This document shows, piece by piece, positions 6,617-14,167 of a DNA stretch of 15,521 nt. The notes under the pieces are model-generated. The model worked only from the letters and a program-made list of their open reading frames with translations. It was not told the origin of the DNA and did not search any database. The stretch is from QYQL01 sp041674265 (lineage in GTDB: Bacteria > Verrucomicrobiota > Verrucomicrobiia > Chthoniobacterales > Terrimicrobiaceae). A program made the position numbers and the translations under genes. The stretch spans positions 1 through 15,521 of the forward strand of contig JBAYWC010000066.1 of NCBI GenBank assembly GCA_041674265.1, written 5' to 3'. Numbering within the stretch: the stretch's first letter is position 1; every line of letters starts with the position of its first letter.

Positions 6617-7534
6617 ATGCAAGCCAAACTCAAAGTCCGCCCCTCGGAAGGAGAGCCCTTCGAAGTCGAGGTGGGAAATACGGCCACCATTGGGCGCGGC
6701 AAGGACAATTCCGTCTGCCTGCCCACGAATCCGCATGTCTCGCGGCAACACGCCATCGTCCGCTGCCACAATGCCTGGCAATACCAGATCATGGACCTTG
6801 GCAGCCGCAATGGCACGTTTGTCAATGGTCGGCGGGTCATCACGCCCGTCCTCCTCGAACACGGCGCGATCATCCGGATCAGCAACAACGAAATCCTTTT
6901 TGAACAGGCCGAAGGCAACACCCCCGACTCCTCCTACGATGTCACGCTCGCCACGGGCACGGATGCGCACCACGAGGAATCGACCGTGGTGGCGATCATG
7001 GTGTGCGACATCCGGGGATTCTCGACCATGTCGGAGATCCTGCCCGAGGAGAGCCTGGCGCGGACCCTGGGCGAGTGGTTCCGCGAAGCCGGCAATCTGG
7101 TGCAGGACCGCGGGGGGACGATCGACAAATTCATTGGCGACGCGATCCTGGCTTATTGGGTCGGAGGTTCCGGGTCGGGAGAGGAAGTCGCCAAGGCATT
7201 TTCCACGGGAACGGGGCTGCTGGAAAAGTCGCTCTCGCAGCGCTGGCCCGGCCATCCCGACAAGCCGTTTCCAATTGCCGTGGCGCTGCATCATGGCACG
7301 GTGACCTGCGGCAACATCGGCCTGGTCGCGCAGCGCGATGCCACGATCATCGGCGATGCGGTCAACACGGTTTTCCGCATGGAGGGCCTCATGAAACAAC
7401 TGGGGCAGAAACTCGCCGTCTCGGGGGATTTCCACGCGCTGCTTCCCGTCCCCGCGAAGCCGGCCTTTGAAGACCTCGGCGAACACCAACTCAAAGGGAA
7501 AAACCAGCTCGTCCGGCTGTTCGGCCTGAAATAA
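6617..7534 (+). CDS. FHA-domain class III adenylate cyclase
   Basis: A 305-residue cytoplasmic signalling protein. Residues ~5-95 are an FHA domain (phosphothreonine-binding) with GRGKDN, VSRQHA and SRNGTFVNG. Residues ~123-300 are a class III nucleotide cyclase domain. The two metal-binding aspartates are in CDIRGFS (D131) and KFIGDAIL (D175). K171 and T243 fit the adenine-selecting pair, and N250 and R254 (GDAVNTVFR) are the transition-state residues. All catalytic positions are therefore present and ATP (not GTP) is the likely substrate, yielding cAMP. The FHA part suggests control by a Ser/Thr kinase, but no kinase gene is in the window. It lies downstream of the monooxygenase remnant and about 100 bp before dapF, with its own probable promoter. 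Confidence 0.93.
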   Translation: MQAKLKVRPSEGEPFEVEVGNTATIGRGKDNSVCLPTNPHVSRQHAIVRCHNAWQYQIMDLGSRNGTFVNGRRVITPVLLEHGAIIRISNNEILFEQAEGNTPDSSYDVTLATGTDAHHEESTVVAIMVCDIRGFSTMSEILPEESLARTLGEWFREAGNLVQDRGGTIDKFIGDAILAYWVGGSGSGEEVAKAFSTGTGLLEKSLSQRWPGHPDKPFPIAVALHHGTVTCGNIGLVAQRDATIIGDAVNTVFRMEGLMKQLGQKLAVSGDFHALLPVPAKPAFEDLGEHQLKGKNQLVRLFGLK

Positions 7535-7637
7535 CCCCCGTCTCCATCCCAGGGGGGGGACAGAAAATCAGCGCCACTCCGCCAAAAACTCATTGCCAGG
7601 GTCCGCGACAAGGCCCGAATATCCGGGCGGATATCCC

Positions 7638-8441
7638 ATGAATTTCACCAAGATGAACGGAGCGGGCAACGATTTTGTCGTTGTGGACAATCGCAACGGT
7701 TCGCTCGGGCTTTCCCAAGCGGCGATCGAACGGCTCTGCGACCGGCACCGCGGGGTCGGGGCCGACGGGGTCCTCGCGGTGGAACCATCGCAGGCCGGGG
7801 CCGATTTCCGAATGCGCTACTACAATGCGGATGGCGGGGAGGCGGACATGTGCGGCAACGGAGCAAGGTGCTTCGCGAGGTTTGCCGCGCGCCTGTTGCC
7901 CGGGCAACCGGAGGCCCTTTCCTTCGAGACTCCCGCAGGCCTGATCCGCGCGAAGTTCTCCGGAGATCTTGTCACCATCAACATGAGCGAGCCGCACGGC
8001 CTGCGGGAATCGGAGGAGTTGGAGGTGGCCGGTTTAGGAACCTGCCCGGTGCATTTTCTCAATACCGGCGTGCCCCATGCGGTGGTATTTGTCGGAGATG
8101 TCGAAGCGGTGGATATTGGCAAAGCCGGGGCTTCGCTGCGCTGGAATCCCGCCTTCGCCCCACAGGGCGCGAATGCCAATTTCGCGCAGGTCCTTTCCCC
8201 GGGAAACCTGCTCCTGCGAACCTTCGAACGCGGCGTGGAGGCCGAGACACTCGCCTGCGGCACCGGCGTCTGCGCAGCCGCGCTCCTCCATCACCTGGCC
8301 ACCGGAGCTTCTTCGCCGGTATCCGTGCAGGTCCGCGGAGGCGAGACGCTCGAAGTCGGATTCGAGGCCTCCGGCATCCCGCGGGATGTGACGCTCAAGG
8401 GACCGGCGGATTTTGTTTTTGACGGCGAGATCGGGGCCTGA
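7638..8441 (+). CDS. dapF: Diaminopimelate epimerase
   Basis: A 267-residue cytoplasmic enzyme that interconverts LL- and meso-diaminopimelate, the precursor of lysine and of the peptidoglycan cross-link. The start at the ATG of MNFTKMNGAGNDF matches the family; the upstream in-frame ATG at 7593 would add 15 atypical residues. The two catalytic cysteines are C72 in MCGNGARC and C207 in ETLACGTGVCA. The substrate-binding NADGGEADMCGNG and the conserved HFLNTGVPHAV and ANFAQ segments are also present. It is the first of three consecutive dap genes on the same strand, 75 bp before dapA, so it is probably cotranscribed with them. Confidence 0.97.
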   Translation: MNFTKMNGAGNDFVVVDNRNGSLGLSQAAIERLCDRHRGVGADGVLAVEPSQAGADFRMRYYNADGGEADMCGNGARCFARFAARLLPGQPEALSFETPAGLIRAKFSGDLVTINMSEPHGLRESEELEVAGLGTCPVHFLNTGVPHAVVFVGDVEAVDIGKAGASLRWNPAFAPQGANANFAQVLSPGNLLLRTFERGVEAETLACGTGVCAAALLHHLATGASSPVSVQVRGGETLEVGFEASGIPRDVTLKGPADFVFDGEIGA

Positions 8442-8516
8442 CGCAGCCCGGTTCCCACCGGCACATTCCTGCGGATTTTGTTTCCGTGGAGCAGGTTTCC
8501 TTGTAGGGATTTTTCC

Positions 8517-9389
8517 ATGTCATTTGCAGGAACCCATACCGCCCTTGTCACTCCGTTCCGCGGAGGCAAGTTTGATGCAGACGCCTTCCGGGAACTCATC
8601 GAGGACCAGATTGCCGGGGGGATCACCGGGATCGTGCCCGTGGGCACGACCGGCGAATCGCCGACCCTGGATTACGACGAGCACAACGCGGTGATCCGCG
8701 CCGCCATCGAAGCCGCAGCCGGAAGGTGCCTCGTGATGGCCGGCACGGGATCGAACGCCACGTCGGAAGCGATTGCCCTGACCGTGGAGGCCGCGAGACT
8801 CGGGGCGGATGCGGCCCTCCTGGTCGCGCCTTACTATAACAAGCCCTCGCAGGAAGGACTCTACCGGCATTTCCGGGCGATCGCGGAGTCGGTGAAAATC
8901 CCGTTGGTGCTCTACAGCATCCCGGGCCGCTGCGGCGTCGAAATCGGGGTGGAGACGGTGGGCCGCCTCGCCAGGGATTGCCCGAATATCCGAACCATCA
9001 AGGAAGCCGGCGGCTCTGTCGAGCGGGCCAGCCAATTGCGCGCGGCTCTGGACCCCGATTTTGAGATCCTTTCCGGCGACGACTCCCTCACGATCCCGTT
9101 TCTGTCGGTGGGAGCCGTCGGCGTGATCAGCGTCGCCTCGAATCTCTTTCCCGCCGAAATTTCAAAAATGGTCCGGCTATGGCGGGATGGCGGCACGTCG
9201 GGAGCCCTGGACCTGCACCGGCGCTTCTATGCGCTTTTCAAAGACCTCTTCATCGAGCCCAACCCGGTTCCGGCAAAATACGGGCTTTCTCTCCGCGGAA
9301 AAATGTCCGCCGAGGTCCGGCTCCCGCTCTGCGAGATGTCCGAGGCCAACGCGTCACGTGTCCGCAGGACCCTGGAGGCCTTGGGATGA
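8517..9389 (+). CDS. dapA: 4-hydroxy-tetrahydrodipicolinate synthase
   Basis: A 290-residue (beta/alpha)8-barrel aldolase-class enzyme that condenses pyruvate with aspartate semialdehyde, the committed step of the diaminopimelate/lysine pathway. The Schiff-base lysine is K162 (RTIKEAGG). The catalytic tyrosine is Y133 and R138 follows in LYSIPGR, the same numbering as in E. coli. The GTTGES motif holds the proton-relay threonine. The start MSFAGTHTAL is preferred over the in-frame ATG at 8478 because the family begins just before GTxTALVTPF, and an AGGGA lies about 8 bp upstream. Its stop overlaps the dapB start by 4 bp (ATGA), so the two are translationally coupled. Confidence 0.97.
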   Translation: MSFAGTHTALVTPFRGGKFDADAFRELIEDQIAGGITGIVPVGTTGESPTLDYDEHNAVIRAAIEAAAGRCLVMAGTGSNATSEAIALTVEAARLGADAALLVAPYYNKPSQEGLYRHFRAIAESVKIPLVLYSIPGRCGVEIGVETVGRLARDCPNIRTIKEAGGSVERASQLRAALDPDFEILSGDDSLTIPFLSVGAVGVISVASNLFPAEISKMVRLWRDGGTSGALDLHRRFYALFKDLFIEPNPVPAKYGLSLRGKMSAEVRLPLCEMSEANASRVRRTLEALG

Positions 9390-10120
9390 CCCGGCTCCTG
9401 ATCAATGGCGCCAAGGGTCGCATGGGAAAAATGCTTGTCTCCTGCGCGGCCGAGGACCCGGAACTCACGGTCGCCGCGGAAATCGATGCGGGGGATGATT
9501 TTCATGCCGCCCTGGTTGGATGCGACGCGGTCATCGACTTCACGCACGCTCCGGCAACCGCAGCCATCGCGGATGCCTGCGCGACTGCCAGAAGGACGCT
9601 TGTCATCGGAACCACCGGCCACACGGAGGAAGACCGCTCCCGGATCACTGCCTGCTCTCAAAGAATCCCCATCGTCTTTGCCCCGAATTTCAGCGTGGGA
9701 GTCAACACCCTCTTCTGGCTCACGCAAAAAGCCGCCGAGATTTTGGGCCCCGACTTTGATCTGGAAGTCGTGGAAATGCACCACCGCCTGAAAAAGGACT
9801 CCCCCAGCGGAACCGCCAGGCGACTGGCCGAGATCCTTGCCGAAGCGCGCGGCCTTTCCTACGAAAAGGATGTCCGGCATGGACGCGAAGGCATGGTTGG
9901 CGAACGCGCCAAAACCGAAATCGGCATGCATGCCATCCGTGGCGGGGACGTCGTGGGTGACCATGCCGTCCTCTTCGCCGATACCGGCGAGCGCTTGGAG
10001 CTGACCCACAAGGCCTCGAGTCGCGACACCTTCGCCAAAGGCGCCCTCCGCGCCGCCAAATGGGCGACCCGGCAGCCTGCCGGACTTTATGACATGCAGG
10101 ACGTCCTCGGGCTCCGCTGA
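9386..10120 (+). CDS. dapB: 4-hydroxy-tetrahydrodipicolinate reductase
   Basis: A 244-residue NAD(P)H-dependent reductase that acts on the DapA product. The N-terminal dinucleotide-binding loop is GAKGRMG (8-14). DFTHAPA and VIGTTGHT follow, then the signature EMHHRLKKDSPSGTA with the catalytic histidine pair H132/H133 and K136. The length is slightly below the ~270 of E. coli and typical for the shorter bacterial forms. The ATG sits in the ATGA overlap with dapA and has a GGAGG 8 bp upstream. Its TGA shares a base with the ATG of the helicase gene that follows, which is an unexpected coupling between a metabolic gene and a defence-type gene. Confidence 0.97.
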   Translation: MTRLLINGAKGRMGKMLVSCAAEDPELTVAAEIDAGDDFHAALVGCDAVIDFTHAPATAAIADACATARRTLVIGTTGHTEEDRSRITACSQRIPIVFAPNFSVGVNTLFWLTQKAAEILGPDFDLEVVEMHHRLKKDSPSGTARRLAEILAEARGLSYEKDVRHGREGMVGERAKTEIGMHAIRGGDVVGDHAVLFADTGERLELTHKASSRDTFAKGALRAAKWATRQPAGLYDMQDVLGLR

Positions 10121-10129
10121 TGGACTCGC

Positions 10130-10153
10130 ACGAAGCCACGAAAGAACGAAGGG
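10130..10153 (+). repeat. Three tandem ACGAAnnn octamers at the helicase 5' end
   Basis: ACGAAGCC, ACGAAAGA and ACGAAGGG follow one another with an exact 8-bp period, starting 10 bp into the helicase frame. They encode a charged, low-complexity leader (HEATKERRD) before the PLD-like domain begins near residue 25. This looks more like former intergenic repeat DNA than protein-selected sequence. Confidence 0.5.
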
Positions 10154-12120
10154 ATAAAGAGGAGGTTACCGGCACCTCGGGACTCCGCGACAACCACAGC
10201 CGCGGGAAAGCGGGCGACTTTCTCCGGGCGCATATCGTTTCCGGTTCCGAGCTCTCGTTCGTATCCGCCTACTTTACCGTTCACGCCTACCATGCCTTGC
10301 GCGACGAACTCGAAAGCGCCTCCAAATTGAGGTTTCTTTTCGGCGAACCCAGCTTCATCCGCAGCATCGAAAAAGACGGCAAACAGCCGCGCCAATTCCA
10401 GCTGGCCGATCAGGGGCTCGCTCTCGCCAACCAGCTCTCCCAGAAAAAATTCGCCAGGGATTGCGCCGATTGGATCACCCGCATGGTCGAAATCAAATCC
10501 ATCGTCCGGGCCGGCTTCCTCCATGGAAAAATGTATCACGTCCAGGATGGCAAAGTCGCCCAGGCCCTTCTCGGCAGCTCGAATTTCACAGTGCCCGGCC
10601 TTGGCCTTCACGCGTCCGGCAACAACATCGAACTCAATCTCGTCGTTTCGGATGATCGCGACCGCAAAGACCTGCTGGATTGGTTCAACGGCTTGTGGGA
10701 CGACACCGGCCTGACCAGCGATGTGAAAGACCAGGTCCTGAAAGAACTGGCCCGGCTCTACTCGAATCAAACGCCGGAATTCATCTACTACCTCACGCTC
10801 TTCCATTTGTTCCGTCATTTCCTCGATGGCGCGGACGATTTGGACAAGGTGTTGAGCAAGACCGCGCTGCCGGATACCGGGATTTGGAACGCCCTGTTTT
10901 CGTTCCAGAAAGACGGCGCCAAGGCCGCGATCAACAAAATCCTGCGCACCAACGGTTGCATTCTGGCTGACAGTGTCGGCCTCGGAAAAACCTACACTGG
11001 CCTCGCCGTCATCAAGTTCTTCGAGCTTCGCAACGAGCGCGTCCTCGTTCTCTGCCCGAAAAAACTCCGCCGGAACTGGACGGTTTACCGCTCGAATAAC
11101 ACGTTCAACCCGTTTGACAAGGACCGCTTCCGCTTCGACGTGCTCTCCCACACCGACCTGTCCCGGACAACCGGCGAAGTCGGTGATCTGGATCTCTCGA
11201 ACATCCACTGGGGTGCCTACGACCTCGTCGTCATTGACGGATCCCACAATTTTCGCAACAACAGGCAGGCCACGGCACGTCCGGGCGAAACCGAAAAACG
11301 CTCCCGGTATCAGCGGCTCATCGAGGATGTCATCCGCCCCGGTGCCCGCACCAAGGTTCTCCTGCTTTCCGCCACTCCGGTGAACAACCAGCTCGCCGAT
11401 CTCCGCAACCAGATTTCCTTCATCGCCTGTGGTGACGTGACCCGTGATGCCGGCGCGGACACGGCGTTTTCCAACACCCTCGAGATCGCATCCGTCAAGG
11501 AAACCACCCGCATCGCCCAAACGCATTTCACCAATTGGTCGAAAAAGCGACCAGAGGAGCGCACCAGCCGCGACCTGCTCCAAAGCATCGGCGGCGATTT
11601 TTTCAAACTCCTTGACGGGCTGAGCATCGCCCGTTCCCGCAAACAGATCGCCACCTATTACAAGGACGAGATGAAACGCCTCGGCGGGTTTCCGAAGCGC
11701 CCGGCGCCGGTCGCCATCCACTCGCCGATTGATCTCAAGAATGGCTTTCTCTCCTTCGAGCAACTCGACAAGGAGATCAGCGAACTCCGCCTGGCCCTCT
11801 ACCATCCGACCAGCTTCCTGCGCGAGGATCTTCCCGCCGAGATCGGATCGGCTTATGAAAACAAGATTCTCGGAGGGTTCACCCAGGAGGGCCGGGAGCG
11901 CATTCTCATTTCGATGATGAAGGTGAATTTCCTCAAGCGCCTCGGAAGCTCGGTGGACTCATTCCGCCTCACGCTTCACCGCACGATTGAGAAAATCAAC
12001 ACCCTCGAAGACCGGATTGCCCAATTCGAGGCCCACGCGGAGAACCATCCGGACATCGATTGGGACCACCTCAGCCCGGATGAGATCGAAGATCCCGATT
12101 CCGAAACCAGGGACTTCACC

Positions 12121-12142
12121 ATCGGCGGGCGGCGGCGGATCC
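12121..12142 (+). other. Frameshift site in the helicase gene
   Basis: The tract reads ATC GGC GGG CGG CGG CGG ATC in the upstream frame. Removing one G turns it into four clean GGC codons followed by GGA TCC ACC, which joins TIGG to the STFAHLKLEEW sequence of the second frame. Single-base slippage in a GGC repeat, in the cell or in sequencing, is the simplest explanation. Confidence 0.75.
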
Positions 12143-13512
12143 ACCTTCGCCCACCTGAAACTCGAAGAATGGCTCAAAGCCGTCCGCCACGACCGCACGC
12201 AGCTCCAGTATCTTCACGAAAAAACCGAAAAGGTAAAACCCGAGCGCGACGCGAAGCTCGCCGAACTCCGCTCCCGCATCGCGGAAAAGGTTGCCACCCC
12301 GTCCATCAATCACGACGGGAAATCCATCCGGAAAATCCTCGTCTTCACCGCCTTTGCCGACACCGCAAAATACCTCTACGACCAGCTTTCCGGGTGGGCT
12401 CGCGGCACCCTCGGCATTCACAGCGCGCTCGTCGTGGGCGATGGCGACAACAAGACCACCCTCGGCACCACCGACTTCGACGACATCCTCACCAACTTTT
12501 CCCCGCTTTCCAAACGCCGCGCCGAACAACCCCGCTTCCCGCAGGACGGGGAAATCGATCTGCTCATCGCCACCGACTGCATCTCGGAAGGACAGAACCT
12601 CCAGGACTGCGACCTGCTCATCAACTACGACATCCACTGGAACCCCGTCCGCATCATCCAACGCTTCGGGCGCATTGACCGGATCGGATCGCGCAATGCC
12701 GCCGTCCAGCTCATCAATTTCTGGCCGGTCGCCGACCTCGACCGCTACCTCAACGTCAAGCACCGCGTCGAAGCGCGCATGGCCCTCGCCGACCTGTCCG
12801 CCACGCAGACCGACAACCTGCTCGATCCCGAGCAGATCGAAGATCTCATCAGCCGGGACCTCCGCTTCCGCAACAACCAGCTCAAGCGCCTCAAGGACGA
12901 AGTGCTCGACCTCGAGGATTTCTCCGGCTCGCCCAGCCTCACCGACTTCTCGCTCGACGAGTTCCGCATGGACCTCCTGAAGTTTCTCGAAAGCCGCCGC
13001 GAAGAACTCGAATCCGCCCCTCCCGGCCTCTACGCCGTCGTCCCTCCCGATCTGGAAAAATTCCCCGCCGCCCGCCCCGGCGCGCTCTTCTGCCTCCGCC
13101 GGGCAGGGACCGCGGGCGTCCCGGCCTCCACCGAAAACCTCAACCCGCTCGCCCCGCACTTCCTCGTTTACATCCTGGACGACGGCACCGCCCGTTTTTC
13201 CTTCGTCCAGCCCAAGGAAGCGCTTCTCCTCCTGCGCGGCCTAGCCGCCGGTCACCAGAACGCCCTGGAAAAACTCTGCGACCTCTTCGACGCCCGCACC
13301 GCGAACGGCCGGGATATGACGCATTTCGGCGGCCTCGCCCAAAGCGCCCTCCGCTCCATAGAAGCCACGTTCGAAAACCGCGCCGCCACCGCCCTCCTCT
13401 CCAGCCGCGGCGGCCTCCTCCCCACCCTTGACGAAACCCCCAAAGCCGACGCCGGCGACTGGGAACTCGTCACTTGGCTCGTCGTGCTCGACCTGAAATC
13501 CTGAGCCCTGCC

Positions 13513-14127
13513 ATGAATGCCCCCCTCGATTCTCTCATCCTGACCATCCGAGGACAGAAGGTCATCCTCGACGCCGATCTTGCCGGGATCTACGGGGTTC
13601 CCAGCAAGGCGCTGAACCAGGCGGTCAAACGAAACATCGGGCGATTCCCGGAGGACTTTTGTTTTCAACTGACTCGAACGGAGGCGGCATCATCAAGGTC
13701 ACAAATTGTGACCTTGGACGCAAAACTTCCTGCGGATGAGTGCAATGCCGATTCAAGGTCGCAAATTGCGACCTTGAAGACTGGCCGGGGACAAAACATA
13801 AAATACCTCCCCTACGCCTTCACCGAGCATGGGGCACTCATGGCCGCCAACATCCTCAATAGTCCCGAGGCGGCCAAGATGAGTGTCTATGTCGTCCGGG
13901 CATTCATCAAGCAGCGCGAGTTGCTCATGGCGCAATCCGACGTCCTGAAAAAACTCGCCCAGATGGACGCCAAGCTCCTCGAACACGACGACGCCCTCCG
14001 CGTGATCTGGCAGGAACTCCAGCCGCTCCTCAATCCCCCGCCCGTTCCACCCAAACCTCAGATCGGCTTCCACGCCAAAGAAGACAGCCCGGCCTACCGC
14101 ACCCGCGCCACGAAAAGAAAGCGCTGA
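13513..14127 (+). CDS. ORF6N-domain (KilA-N-related) DNA-binding protein
   Basis: A 204-residue protein with an N-terminal ORF6N domain (~8-120): LTIRGQKVILDADLAGIYGV, KALNQAVKRNIGRFPEDF, and after a break YLPYAFTEHGALMAANIL. The family occurs in phages and in bacterial restriction-modification operons and is thought to bind DNA; its function is not established. The C-terminal part has a helical segment (RAFIKQRELL to ~165) and a Pro/Lys-rich tail. The usual single RSQIVTL-like segment appears twice, 20 residues apart (SRSQIVTL and SRSQIATL), each encoded by a palindrome. The ATG at 13513 lies 8 bp after the helicase stop, and the MNAPLDSLIL start is family-like. It lies between the helicase and methyltransferase genes, 40 bp before the latter, and is the only intact gene of the three. 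Confidence 0.88.
   Translation: MNAPLDSLILTIRGQKVILDADLAGIYGVPSKALNQAVKRNIGRFPEDFCFQLTRTEAASSRSQIVTLDAKLPADECNADSRSQIATLKTGRGQNIKYLPYAFTEHGALMAANILNSPEAAKMSVYVVRAFIKQRELLMAQSDVLKKLAQMDAKLLEHDDALRVIWQELQPLLNPPPVPPKPQIGFHAKEDSPAYRTRATKRKR
13694..13716. repeat. Palindrome 1 inside the ORF6N gene
   Basis: Perfect 9-bp arms CAAGGTCAC and GTGACCTTG around AAATT. The core differs from palindrome 2 by one compensated base pair (A-T here, G-C there). It would form a stable hairpin in DNA or mRNA or could be a dimer binding site. Confidence 0.85.
13754..13776. repeat. Palindrome 2 inside the ORF6N gene
   Basis: Perfect 9-bp arms CAAGGTCGC and GCGACCTTG around the same AAATT, exactly 60 bp after palindrome 1. 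The sequence between and after the two palindromes is not duplicated, so this is not a simple 60-bp tandem duplication. Confidence 0.85.
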
Positions 14128-14167
14128 ACCCTTTTTCCTTCCGCCTTCATACTTCATCCTTTAGAAA

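Larger units (their letters stand above)
10120..13504 (+). pseudogene. PLD-domain SNF2-type helicase, frameshifted
   Basis: One gene of about 1,127 codons split over two frames: the first from 10120 to ~12126 (open but meaningless on to 12678), the second from ~12122 to 13504. The N-terminal part is phospholipase-D/HKD-nuclease-like (H135-G-K137, then LLGSSNFTVPGLGL and NIELN). A superfamily 2 helicase core follows: motif I ADSVGLGKT (K290), motif II DGSH at 373-376, motif III LLLSATPVNN. After the shift come FTAFADTAKYL, IATDCISEGQNLQDCDLLINYD and the motif VI region QRFGRIDRIGS. The family normally has DESH in motif II; the Glu is Gly here, which should abolish ATP hydrolysis. Such proteins commonly travel with adenine methyltransferases in restriction or defence loci, as here. 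The only upstream start is the ATG overlapping the dapB stop codon. Two independent lesions point to a dead gene, although an assembly error is possible for the shift. Confidence 0.85.

Noticed and set aside
6602..7489. Minus-strand open frame of 295 codons opposite the cyclase gene
   Set aside because: Antisense shadow; the plus strand has complete FHA and cyclase motifs.
7535..7559. CCCCC/GGGGG hairpin after the cyclase gene as a terminator
   Set aside because: No T-run follows and the stem is only a homopolymer pairing, so it was not called.
10087..11805. Minus-strand open frame of 572 codons opposite the helicase
   Set aside because: Antisense shadow of the helicase frame with its SF2 motifs; no family resemblance or ribosome binding site.
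12121..12142. Programmed ribosomal frameshifting in the helicase
   Set aside because: There is no slippery heptamer followed by a convincing structure, and removing one G gives a perfect GGC run; mutation or sequencing error is simpler.
12116..13159. Minus-strand open frame of 347 codons opposite the helicase C-terminal half
   Set aside because: Glu/Gly/Val-rich antisense shadow; the plus strand carries helicase motifs V and VI.
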